This document shows positions 1 to 9,503 of a DNA stretch of 23,368 nucleotides, in pieces (position 1 is the stretch's first letter; every line of letters begins with the position of its first letter). The position numbers were made by a program, and so were the translations under genes. This DNA comes from Paramacrobiotus richtersi. Its lineage: Eukaryota; Tardigrada; Eutardigrada; Parachela; Macrobiotidae. The stretch covers positions 1-23,368 of the forward strand of contig JAQGAU010000834.1 in assembly GCA_034698045.1 (NCBI GenBank), given 5' to 3'. The notes below the pieces were generated by a model. That model was not told the origin of the DNA and made no database searches. It worked only from the letters and a program-made list of their open reading frames with translations.

Positions 1-1084
1 TCTTGCATTCCGGCGAAAAGTTGCTCAACCTGGTAGCGTATCAAACACTTAGTCTTAACACACTCTACTCACATAACCTATAATCAATGCGTTCGCAGGA
101 ACGCATTGAACGTACCGAACTGTTAAACTGGACGGAAAAGGTAATCGGCACAGCGATCAAAACCGCCGCGTACCACAAGATGACAATAATGGGAAAAAGA
201 GGAGCAAACACCATCCTCTTATCTTCCAGGATTTTGTTATCCAAGGAGGACGAGAATGCGATCACAGTCAACAGCATCGTTAGAAAATGCATAAGTAAGA
301 TATTCGAAAAACAATCTTCCAAAGCTTTGACCACGGTCTCCACCAGCGAAACCACAGTATTAAAGATTTGGAGTGTTGTCGCTGCGTGATCCTTTCGAGA
401 ACGTACTAACTGCACTGTCAGCGCATCGATAAGCTTTGTATTGCGGATTAAAGTAAAACAGAACAGAACTATTATCAAATGTTCGATCCATACGACGATT
501 GCTTGGAAGAACAGTAACAAGACTTCAACCATGTAAAAGGACGTATTCCCCGGGATCGGCCAGTATTTCATACCGCTTAGTACCACTGGGAATTGATAAG
601 CAAACTCCGTTTCGTGGACAATAAAGATCAACAAAAACAGCATGGAACCAATTAGCATTACAAGTTTTTCAACAAACTGTGTTTTCCGTTGAATGTTTGC
701 CGTGTGCTTCCTTCCGCACAGGTCTTTAGTGAACGACTGTAATTTCTGGTGCGCGGAAAACATTATCTGAAACTTTGTACGGAAACAGTAAAAATAGAGA
801 ACCGTCATCACACAGAAGCACACTTTGCCGGTCCATTTGAAATCCGTTAAGAACAAAAACATGCTAAATCCTTGGTCACCGTAGTTCTTGATGGCGTTGG
901 ACATTTCACGAAAAACAGCCAGACCAACGAGAATATAGTACAATGTTTTGAACAAGCAGACTGCGTGTCCGCAGATTCGTTTCCACCCACATGTCGAGCT
1001 GGATGGTGTACGAATTGTTAACCAACTGAGAATTCGCCAAGTCAACCCACAGTCATAGAGAGGAAGTTCGCACTTCGGTAACAT
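1..1084 (-). CDS. GR-family chemoreceptor A, partial (exon 1 and start of exon 2)
   Basis: Seven-transmembrane gustatory-receptor-like protein, presumably a plasma-membrane chemosensory cation channel as in insect GRs (inference). Exon 1 is 116-1084 (323 codons) and ends at TCG followed by a GTACGT donor. An 86-bp intron (30-115) ends in CAG, and exon 2 starts at 29 with V-E-Q-L-F, matching I-E-R-L-F of the paralogues. The rest of exon 2 and exon 3 fall outside the window. The ATG at 1084 aligns with the starts of the other copies. Six hydrophobic segments are visible in exon 1. This is the most divergent copy: the D-N-K-S sequon before TM6 is D-N-K-I here, while the TM3-TM4 loop carries an N-T-S sequon (P-G-N-T-S) where the others have P-G-K-T-S. 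No lesion is seen in the part present. Confidence 0.85.
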
Positions 1085-2260
1085 TTTTTTGGCCGATTGT
1101 TGATGGATGAAGACAGAATCTTCTCGTCCGCAGTGATAAGCTCACAATCCATTAGAACTGCATCGCTCTGTGGAAAGCTTGCGGACTAACTAATGGCGGA
1201 CAGCTTTAGGCTGAAACATGTATCCCATGAGAATTCTAATCGATTACTCCACCGATTGAAACGCTAAAGAGTGTCAACGATAAAGTGTCGATGCAGCAGC
1301 AAGTGCAGACCTCAGTTGTGTACTATATACAGATACACTGAGTATTGAGTAGTTAGCGGAATTCGGATGTTTAACTTCGTTATTTGGGATTTAATAGCAA
1401 AACATACCTATATATTCATTAGGTCCGCATCGTGTGGCTACGTTCATCGTATACACCTGGCACGCACAACAATAACTGCTGTACTGCGAGTTTTGCGGTA
1501 GTTCGCACGGGCTTTCCAGAGTGCGCGGGAAAACTGTGCTCCTCTGTATCTGACCCAGTGTCATATGTCTAACTCCTGAAAGAATTGCATAATTGTTGTT
1601 GTGGGCGCTTGCACGACTGTTTGCAGCGCGTAAGATATTGGTTGCTTATTTATTCGTAGGCTGCGTTTACTGTAGTTGTGTTAATGCAGTAATAACGTAC
1701 CTAGTTATGAGACCTGATTTCGATGATCATCACACAGATTTAACGAAGGTGTCAAGAATATACACCGCCTTTTATGTAAGTCAGAGGTATGATCTATCGT
1801 TCTTCGCTATTCTATTGCCTGGTAATTTCTACTGGCGCGCGCTCTCTGTAGTGAACAGCGCCTCCGTTGGAAGGGTGGGGGAAAAATCAAGTGTCTAGTG
1901 AACTTTCCTTCACCACCAGTTAGAGCTTCACCACGATATGGGAATCTTGCGGAATGACTATTAACAGTTACCACTCCTCCTGTACCCTAGTAGCACTAGC
2001 GTAGATTGGTAGTTTCGGGGGCCGTAATGGTGCCGATCAGTAAGTGACGCGATTATGATAATTACATGGGTACCTTGCGGTACTTAACGAAGCGCACGTT
2101 TGCCCCTGAAGCCCTAAATGAAGAGAAGAACACTAATTATGAACACCAAAATGAGATAGAGCTTATGCGCCTTCGTAACCGATCCAGAGACAGGGAAACA
2201 ACGCGGCGGATGGAACCATCGCGAGGACTCAGCGAGGATAATATTCCAATAGGTAAATGT
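1085..2260. other. Intergenic between A (5' side) and B (3' side)
   Basis: The part next to 1085 should hold the promoter and 5' UTR of A, and the part next to 2260 the 3' UTR of B. I see no receptor exon remnant and no copy of the upstream block found at B, D and E. A 101-codon plus-strand open frame at 1593-1898 begins with TTG, resembles nothing I recognise, and is probably chance. Confidence 0.5.
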
Positions 2261-3684
2261 TTACAAACTGAAAGAAGTATGGTTGGCCGCGGTGGTCCCA
2301 GTAACATTCCAACAGAACCCAATGCAGCTGGAAGCCGAGGGGAAGTCAGCCGTTTTGTTGACCAAATCCCGCACAACGAGCACATAGGTCAGAAAGACCC
2401 CGAGCATCTGCAGATAAAAGCGCCTACGAAACAAGCACGATTCATGGCATTTGAAGTTTGTACGTACCGATAGAACCATGTTCCGATCAACATTACAAAA
2501 TTTGCCGGCAGTAATTACTAACGGCTTTTGCCGAAACCGTTGTAGCAGCAGCAGCAGATTTGTCCCCTCGGACGGTTTGCAAAGGTCACCATTTCTGTGC
2601 ACTGTATTCTCAAGTGCGGTAAAAAGCCGTTCGATCTGAAAAATTGAATGCAACTCTTAGTTAACTATGGACCACAGCGAAACCTTCATGGTACATACTG
2701 CAGAAGCGTGCTGAACTGAGATAACAATCGGGAATGCAACCAAAGCCGAGGGGTGTACCATAAAATAATGACAATAGGAAACAAAGGGGCTAATGTCAGT
2801 CCTTTATCAGCTAGAGATTTGTTGTCGAACGCGGATGAAACAGATAAGATTATCAGGAGCATAGTTAGGAAGTGTAGCAGCAGAGTTGTCGAAAAACAGC
2901 TCTCGAGCTCTTTTGCTGTCTTGTCGACGTTCGAGATAACAGAATGCGCGACTGCAGGTAGTCGTGCGTTGTGCCTGCATTTTGTAACCGCGTCGTCGCA
3001 AATGTATGCGAGCAGTGTATCGAATAGGCACTTGTGGTAGAAAACGGTAAAACAGAAAAAAGTCATAATCAACTGCTCGGTCCATATGATAACCCCTTCG
3101 AATAACAACAGCACTGTCTCGACAAGCCAAAATGAAATTTTTCCCGGCAGCGGATAAAAAGGGCCTTCGATCAGTATGCGCGGATCAGCGACAGCATAAG
3201 CCCACTCTACCTCATGCACGACGAAGAACAGCAGAAACAAAAATGTACCAATCACAATGCCCATTCGTTCAAAATGCAGCCACTTTCAACGCACTGCGTT
3301 AACTGATTGCGCACTGACTAATTCCGCTACAGAAATTTCCAGTTCGCGCTGAAGCGAGTAGAATTTCTTAAACTTGCTAGAAGTGATGTAAAAGTGCAGT
3401 ACTACAATCAAAGAAAATGCGACTTTTCCGAACAGTTTAAAATCTGTTAGCAGTCTGTTGGTGTTCCAACCGGAAATGATAAAATCTCGAATGCAGTCAG
3501 CGGCTTCGCGGGAAATTGACAGAATGATGCCCGCTAGGTACAGCAGCTTGAAAAGCCCAGCACAGTACCAAGATAACATTTCCCACTTTTGTAAGCTGCT
3601 TGATGGCTTACGGATAGCTAATCGCTGTAATATTTCGAATGCGAGTCCATGTTCGCTGATGGAAGGCTCTTTTACAAAAGGCAT
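2261..3684 (-). pseudogene. GR-family chemoreceptor B, pseudogene (in-frame TGA and +2 frameshift)
   Basis: Three exons are recognisable: exon 1 2699-3684 (ATG at 3684, aligning with M-S/P starts of the paralogues), exon 2 2468-2635 (56 codons), exon 3 2261-2407 (48 codons plus TAA). Introns are 63 and 60 bp. Two lesions break exon 1. Codon 133 is TGA (3286-3288), between V-R and K-W-L, where gene E has lysine; reading resumes in the same frame afterwards. Near 2749-2756, in the codons for the W-Y of TM6, two extra bases relative to E shift the frame for the last codons; exon 1 is 986 bp, which is 984+2. Splice sites and exons 2-3 are clean: I-E-R-L-F, R-Q-K-P-L, T-Y-V-L-V-V-R-D, and N-V-T and N-H-T sequons in the tail. 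This suggests recent inactivation. An upstream in-frame ATG at 3744 adds 20 residues not shared with paralogues. Confidence 0.85.
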
Positions 3685-3706
3685 ATTTTCCAACCCGAGA
3701 CTGGCT

Positions 3707-3925
3707 TTTATGTTTGTGCCTAGTGAAAACGACCGTCGAACCACACGAAGGAACTAACCCAGCTGTCACAATTCTTCCCTGAAATCCTCCTGGATGTGAT
3801 GGACAACATCAGCCATAGCACGTATGCGCTTTGTTTAAGGTACATCCAATTGGGATTTGAGAGAGTATTGACAAAGGTCCTTTCTCGCGAGGCAGTCGGT
3901 ATTTTCGCTTGCACAGCGGTGGTGT
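3707..3925 (-). promoter_or_regulatory. Conserved upstream block of B (shared with D and E)
   Basis: The sequence just upstream of the B start resembles the same region of D (10937-11175) and E (13618-13835). Shared landmarks on the plus strand are an aattctt element, a tatgcgctttgttta-like run, a catccaattgggatttgagagag-like stretch, and a tcgcgaggcagtcg run followed by cttgcacagcg. It has no consistent open frame. It may be a promoter, a non-coding first exon, or simply duplicated DNA that has not yet decayed. Confidence 0.45.
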
Positions 3926-4816
3926 GGGATCCCGAAGTTCAGTTTAATAGAAAACAACAGGACCAGAGTATTTAATGCACACCTGTTCTAGGAATTTATT
4001 GCTAAAGTGGGGAAAAGCCGAGAGGCACCCACCTTTTAAACAAAAAGCCATCTTCTAACGTTAGATGTCGAAAAGTGACAAAAAGGTGAAGTTTTGATTT
4101 TTCTGACCAGCCCTTGCATGATTTGCACACCTTTTCATGATCTGCTTGGATCCAGAATTGCTTTGGATAATTAAAATATAATCTCTGCAATAATTTATCT
4201 TCGTTCAACGAGTTCTGACACGTAAAAATGCATGCAACAGTGATGATGCATGTAATGCAGGCACACGTAAAAATACAGGATTGGGGGCACCCTGTATGTG
4301 CCGAGCAAAAATTGCATGCTTCTTTTATTAGGCGCTGAACAACGGCTGGAACTCAGGAAGATAGTTACTGAATGTAACACTCAATAGTTTAGTGCACGGT
4401 TTCCACTGAAAGGACGTCAAAGGAGCAACACTTTAACGGTTTAACCTGAGGCTATGCCAAGCGGTTTAGCTTTTCGCCGGCCGTTCTGCACGATTCGGGA
4501 GCAGAAGTGCCGGTAAGCGCATTTTTCAGCCAATCGGTATACTTTAAGCAGAAAATGTCTAGGATCACACAGTAACACAACGACTTTTTTTGAGGCACGG
4601 AAATACACAGAGAAGAGAAGAACCACTGATTTATCAAGTATACGTACTGTAGTGTTTCTAAAAGCCTTTTTATAACCGCCTACAGCACAACTTCCACAAA
4701 GGTTTGACGAGATAACAATGCGCACATATTCACATAACGTCTTCAAAGAAGCCTACGCACTTGGCTGAAAGCAAATAAAGCATGCACGAGACATTTCTCG
4801 GGAAACTGAAGCATTT
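3926..4816. other. Intergenic between B upstream block and C exon 3
   Basis: No receptor exon or RNA gene is visible. The part next to 4816 should be the 3' UTR of C. Short low-complexity features occur around 4215-4290, where an acacgtaaaaat word is repeated about 50 bp apart near tgcatgc words. Minus-strand AATAAA hexamers occur near 4324 and 3993, but they are far from the C stop codon, so their use is uncertain. Confidence 0.4.
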
Positions 4817-7681
4817 TCAAAGGTTGAAAAAAGTGTGGTTAGCCGCTGTGGGCTTAGTAATATTCCACCACAATCCCGCGCAGTCTGAAGCCGATGGGGT
4901 GTCGTTGGTTTTGTTGAGCAGATCCCGCACAACGAGCACATAGGACAGAAATAAACCAAGCATCTAAACAATGGAAATCTCCCGCTACGAGAAACAACTA
5001 TTCAGAGTACTCAGACTCAGGTACGTACCGATATCGCCAGGTTCCGATCAACGTGGAAAAAATGGCCAGCCGCGATCACTAGTGGGGTCTGCCGCAACCG
5101 TTGCAAGCGCAGCAAAAGATTCGTTCCCGCGGACTTATCGTACAGGTCGCCTCCATAGACCTTGTGCTCGATTACGGTCAGAAGCCGTTCGATCTGCAAA
5201 AGATGTGTGCATCACTAACAAGGGGCGGCGTCATGGCGTGGGATGCTACTGTTAAATCGCGAAAGCAAGGACCAGTTCGCCCGGGCAGGCTGGCTGCCCG
5301 TACCGCGGGTTGCAGCTACGTTCAAAACCGTTCACGATCTGTGAACTGTGATTCACTGATTTCCAAGCTGAATTCAGTAATATGGATAATGGATTGTTTG
5401 AATTAGTTTGTTTGGCTTTGTATGACTTTTGTTACGGATCTTGAGAATCAGTAAATAATCCAGCATTAGTGGCAACGGTAGGAGTGCAGGACTGCAGGAG
5501 AGTATCAGTCGAAGAAGACGCTCGCCAACAAACACTGCGTCAAACAATCTGCACTGGATGGCGCTTCCCTCACGACAAGTGTCGTTCCCCGTAAGAACCC
5601 GAAGTTTCCGCGGTTTCAGTCTCCCCAAGATTTCGAGCCGTACCAGTGCGCGCCGTCTCGGAGTCGCAGCAGGAGCGCACAAAGTGTGGGCGCTGATAGA
5701 GGGCCTGCAAATGTCAAAAGTGTAAGTTCTGCTCTTTCGAATTGTCGTGGATGGCTCAGTCGCTCAGACGGTCGGTATTTCGAAGTGGAAGTCTTGTTGT
5801 ACAAGGAAGTTGTGGATGGTGTCGGGCGTCTGCTGCGCGCGGTCTACAAGAGAGGAGCCAAGAAGGCGCTGGTTCGTCTTTAGGTTTCTTCCCGGGAAAC
5901 GATGCTGGTATTGAGGGAAGCACGATGCAGCTTCACCTGGTTGACAACTTGACGCTGTGTTCATTGGCGAGTGTTTTTCTGACACGATACTCTCTTGCAG
6001 TTGTGCATTACTGTTGCCACTGATTCTTGATTATTAGCTAATCCAAAAAATCGATAACAAAAGTCATACAAACTAATTCAAACAATCCATTATCCATATT
6101 ATTATTGAACTCAGCTTGGAAGTCAGTGAATCACAGTTCACAGATCGTGAACGGTTTTGAACGCAGCTGCAACCCGCGGTACGGGCAGCCAGCCTGCCCG
6201 GGCGAACTGGTCCTTGCTTTCGCGATTTAACAGTAACGTTACATTCAAAATAATTTCATCTTTTGCCTGTAGTAAAATAACATCTAGATATGAAACTGCT
6301 TAAGACAGCTAGCCCAAGTCGAGGAGGTCAGCGAAAGCGTCCAAACAAGTTACATGGGGAGACAGTTAAGAATAAAATTAGGTTTTCTTGTGTTCCACCA
6401 TTTAAGGCCTCGGGGTCGAGAGAAACCCGAATCTGCCTCGGCACCCCAGATCGCCAGTAGACGGAAGAAATGTAGGGAAACGCAAACACAGTGCGCTGTC
6501 ATGCAAGGGCGTTAGTAATGGCGATTCAGCCATCTTCCCTGTGATTCTAGACTTTCGGCTAGCTCATTTAGACTTGAACAAAATCTTCTAAATTGTTCCG
6601 TATCTAGAGCTAGTTACAGGCGCAGATGACAATTATTTGAATGTGTCATCTCGGGCCGTCACTGCGTGAGTAAAACACACAGGCTAGTTTCCATGAAACA
6701 TACCGCAGAAGAGGACTGAACCGACACAGCAATCGGAACCGCGACGAAGCCCAAAGCGTACCACAAAACGATTACAACAGGAAATAAAGGGGCTAACGTC
6801 AATCCTTTTTCTGTTAAGGACTTGTTGTCGAACGAAGATGAAATGGATAACATCATCAGGAGCGTAGTAAAAAAGTGCAGCAGCAAAATGGTCGAAAAAC
6901 AGTTCTCCAGCCCTTTAACTGCTTTCTCGACGCTCGATATGGCAGAATGCGCGACTGCAGGAAACCGAGCGTCACTCCCGCGCGGTGTAACCGGCTCGTT
7001 CCTTAAGTGCGTTGTCAGCGTGTCGAACAGGCATTTGTGGTAAAACGCAACAAAACAATACACAGCAACTATTAAATGCTCCATCCATACAACGATGCCC
7101 TCGAAAAACAACACCAAAGTCTCAACAAGAAACAGCGATGTTTTTTCCGCAAACGGAAAAAATTCAGTGCCGCTCAATATGTCCGGCTGATGGTAAACGC
7201 CCTCTATCTCGTGAACAACGAAAAACAGCAAAAACAGTGTGGAACCAATCAGAACTCCCAGACGCTCAAAACGGAGAGACTTTTCTCGGGCGACGGTAAC
7301 TGACTGCTCGCTAGACATTCCCGCGACAAGAACCTCCAGTTCGCGCTGAACCAGGCTGAGTGTTGTAAACTTTCTGGGTGTGCAGTAAAAATGCACCACT
7401 ATCATCAAACACAGTGCGACTTTGCCGAACAGCTTGAAATCTGTAATAAAATTGTTAACGCTCCAACCGGAGACGATATACGTGTGGACAGAGTCAGCAG
7501 CTTCCCGCGAGACTGACAGAAGGACGGCCGTTATGTACAGCAATTTAAAGATCCAAATACAATAGCCCAACAGTTTTCCACAGTTCGGTAGGTTGCTCGA
7601 TGGTTTACGTGGAGATAGATGTAGTAATAATTCGAATGCGAGTCCGAATTCGCGGACAGGAGGGTCTTTTGCGCAAAACAT
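4817..7681 (-). CDS. GR-family chemoreceptor C, intact, 429 aa, transposon in intron 1
   Basis: Exon 1 is 6704-7681 (326 codons; ATG at 7681, protein starting M-F-C-A-K), ending GCG before GTATGT. Exon 2 is 5029-5193 (55 codons, TTTGCAG acceptor, TCG before GTACGT). Exon 3 is 4817-4963 (48 codons, TGA). Six hydrophobic segments lie in exon 1. TM7 spans the exon 2/3 junction, with R-Q-T-P-L, H-V-D-R-N and then S-Y-V-L-V-V-R-D, so the usual T of the T-Y motif is S. A D-N-K-S sequon lies in the TM5-TM6 loop and two sequons (N-I-T, N-H-T) in the tail, where one cysteine of the usual pair is lost (W-W-N-I-T). Intron 1 is 1510 bp against about 60 bp in the paralogues because it carries a 985-bp inserted element plus about 500 bp of other DNA. 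The coding frame is unbroken. Splicing across the enlarged intron needs RNA support. Confidence 0.85.
5249..5434 (+). repeat. Left terminal inverted repeat of the foldback element
   Basis: This matches the reverse complement of 6055-6233. The outermost 69 bases are identical; the first mismatch is A at 5318 against G in the other arm. Small indels appear further in, for example a short run near 5410 missing from the right arm. An internal GGGCAG...CTGCCC hairpin is present in both arms. Confidence 0.85.
6055..6233 (-). repeat. Right terminal inverted repeat of the foldback element
   Basis: Inverted partner of 5249-5434. It ends in ...TTTAACAG followed by TA, which mirrors the TA that precedes the left end. 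Confidence 0.85.
6236..6703. other. Extra intron-1 sequence of C outside the transposon
   Basis: About 470 bp of the enlarged intron lies between the transposon and the exon 1 donor. The other members have whole first introns of 58-86 bp, so this is extra DNA as well. I see no coding frame, terminal repeats or RNA gene in it. It may be an older decayed insertion or original intron sequence. Confidence 0.4.
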
Positions 7682-7925
7682 GTTTTGCCTACAGAAGATT
7701 TGTTTGAATGTTTCGGTTACAGAAAATGACAGTCTACTGTTTGGCGTTTCAACTTCTTACTGGGATCATGCTGCAGCGATGGATAAAACCCGGATCAACT
7801 TTTGCAGATCAACACAGCAACTTCTATAGGTAGTGATGTCAAGCTGGGTTTGGATAAACACGGGTAAACGTCCATTTTGGCAAGATAGTCGGTATTTTAG
7901 TTTGCACAGCGCGTCTCTGGCCTGT
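7682..7925 (-). promoter_or_regulatory. Upstream flank of C (partly shared with B/D/E block)
   Basis: Adjacent to the C start is a gaatgtttcggttacagaaaatgacagtctact-like stretch related to the gacagtcta region upstream of D and the 16733 orphan flank. The far end (about 7885-7920) carries a tagtcggtattttagtttgcacagcg run that matches the end of the B block. The middle differs. Promoter function is inferred only from position and conservation. Confidence 0.4.
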
Positions 7926-8590
7926 TAAGGACGGGTCTCACCGCGGCCGTTCTGCTAGTACACAAGAGGATCAAGCGCTTGAACAATTACGCGGTGGGGT
8001 GCAGTTTTGAACTTTATGCTAATGGCATTTCGGCTTGATTATGTACCAGCGTATGATGAAGCCTTCTTTGTATTCTCCTGATGATTTTGTATAAGCTGCC
8101 AGTCTTCATAGTGTTGTCGACTACTGAATAAAGAAGGTTTATGTTGCAGAGATATGTCGTTGTGTGATGTTGTTGATAAGAGCGAAGATGGCATTTCTAT
8201 ACATATTCTCATTGCTGTATCGATTTTGGTGGTTTGAGTCTTTGTGAGTTTATGTTTAGTTGTGTTTATGTGACCAGTGCACCGAAGCAATCCACCACCC
8301 GTTGCTTTTGACGAAAGGTAGAATCTACTGACGCACATTTTTGCCAGTACAAAACATGGTTCCAACTGCTTCGGTAACAGTAACGTCGTTTTATTCTTGC
8401 GAACATACATACATCCAAACAAATATGCCAGCCCACGAACTTTAACCACGCTAAGTACACGGCTCTAGCTTGTTATTGCTAAACAATAGTTTGAACTGTC
8501 ACAAAACCTGAACCTAATCAAACAAGCAAAACACGAATAGTTGCCCCTTCAGTCACAACACAACAACGAAGCTTCCGCGAAGACAAATAA
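7795..8590. repeat. Duplicated intergenic segment, copy 1 (partner 11320-11860)
   Basis: Collinear matching words occur here and at 11320-11860: aacacagcaac, the gtttgcacagcgcgtctctgg run, aagaggatcaa.cgcttg, the gccagtac-aaacatggttcca / gctagtaccaaacatagtttcca pair, tgcttcggt, gttttattct, ttgaactgt-acaaaacctgaacct and gaagcttccgcga. The copy here is longer because of extra sequence at about 8020-8293. Confidence 0.7.
8020..8293. other. Extra segment present in only one copy of the duplicated intergenic DNA
   Basis: Relative to 11520-11560 this copy carries about 270 additional bases. They are T/G-rich on the plus strand. A minus-strand open frame (8039-8449) runs across the segment and beyond it but matches nothing I recognise. 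No terminal repeats or clear target duplication are visible, so either an insertion here or a deletion in the other copy is possible. Confidence 0.35.
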
Positions 8591-9503
8591 TGGAGAAAAA
8601 CGCAAGTAATGCATCACTACATATTTACAAGCTATATATAGAGGGTATTACGTTGCGAAATGTCGTTGCGCAAAGTATAGCACACGGGCGTACATGCTAC
8701 TGCGCCTCTAAAGGTCGTTCCCTACATGTAACGCACTGGAGTATGAAGACCAAACAGTCAAGGAAACATTTACCAGAATTTTGTCCTAGCGAGCCTTTCC
8801 GTTTTTGGTTACGCTATCTTCGCGAAACATTACAGTTTAATAACATCTGCGGTGAAAATTACACCTGCCATAGTAATTTTCGTAACTCTGCAGCTGAATT
8901 CGTTTTGCCAGTTTCGGACACGAACTGGACTGCGCAGTAGCACTTCGAGTAATTTTTCGTGATTCAGATAATTTGCAAATGTGAATTTTTTCGAAAACAG
9001 TATAGAAAATAGGGGTGGTCAAGGCTGTAATCGGCGTTTGTGCTCCTGGAAGCTCCCTTTGCCAGCTGGGAGAACGTAATGAAATAAGCACAACCATGAA
9101 TGGTAGCGACGCCAGTTACAACACAACGGCAAAAATTTAGCGAAGACCAGAATCTAACAAACTAAACAAAAGCAGGTAAGTTGTGCTTGACTATTAGCAT
9201 GCATGACTATTGTTACTACTAATATTTACAAGCTGTCGCTGTTGCAGAAAGTGACTGTCCTAGCAGATGCCAGGACAGTGTTAAGCCACATATCACGCCA
9301 AATACCAAATATAACGAGATATCAGAGCAGATATATTGCGAATAAATCCATAAAACATATAGAATAAACTTACTTTGTTATGACAATCGACCGAAATGAA
9401 TTGCCGTATACACTTTAACAAATGCAGAAAGCAGTAACAAATTAACAATGATGCACCAAAGAAGTTTCTGCGAGGATACGTCTATGCTGGACCGTTTTCA
9501 ATT
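8591..9503. other. Intergenic between C flank and D exon 3
   Basis: The stretch 9110-9235 repeats words of 8555-8630 (acaacacaac, gcgaagac, tatttacaagc), so a short part of the duplicated intergenic unit is present again. A 116-codon plus-strand frame at 8590-8940 overlaps decaying duplicated DNA and resembles no family. A small inverted repeat lies at 9254-9279. The right end should be the 3' UTR of D. Confidence 0.4.

Larger units (their letters stand above)
5249..6233. mobile_element. 985-bp foldback DNA transposon (non-autonomous, TA target site)
   Basis: The two ends are inverted copies beginning CTGTTAAATCGCGAAAGC. The outer 69 bases of each arm are identical (5249-5317 and 6165-6233). 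Close similarity continues to about 5434 on the left and 6055 on the right. Weaker palindromy continues to about 5605 and 5878, so almost the whole element folds on itself around a core of about 270 bp. TA lies on both sides (5247-5248 and 6234-6235), as for Tc1/mariner-type insertions. No transposase frame or DDE/D pattern is visible, so it would depend on an enzyme encoded elsewhere. It looks more GC-rich than the surrounding intron. It sits in intron 1 of receptor C. Confidence 0.85.

Noticed and set aside
1593-1898. Plus-strand 101-codon open frame with a hydrophobic N-terminus
   Set aside because: It starts with TTG, has no recognisable motif and no partner exon, and lies in plain intergenic DNA.
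2408-2467. Intron 2 of B as coding sequence (it is 60 bp, in frame and stop-free)
   Set aside because: The homologous introns are 61-67 bp with unrelated sequence and break the frame in most copies, while the GTACGT and CTGCAG borders are conserved.
5249-6233. Transposase coding sequence inside the foldback element
   Set aside because: The open frames there are short, on both strands, and reflect the palindromic GC-rich sequence; no helix-turn-helix or DDE/D motif is visible.
8039-8449. Minus-strand 136-codon open frame as a possible gene
   Set aside because: It straddles the boundary of the length-variable segment and the duplicated DNA, starts with an unsupported codon and matches nothing I know.
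8590-8940. Plus-strand 116-codon ATG open frame
   Set aside because: It overlaps decayed duplicated intergenic sequence whose other copy near 11870 does not keep the frame; no family resemblance.
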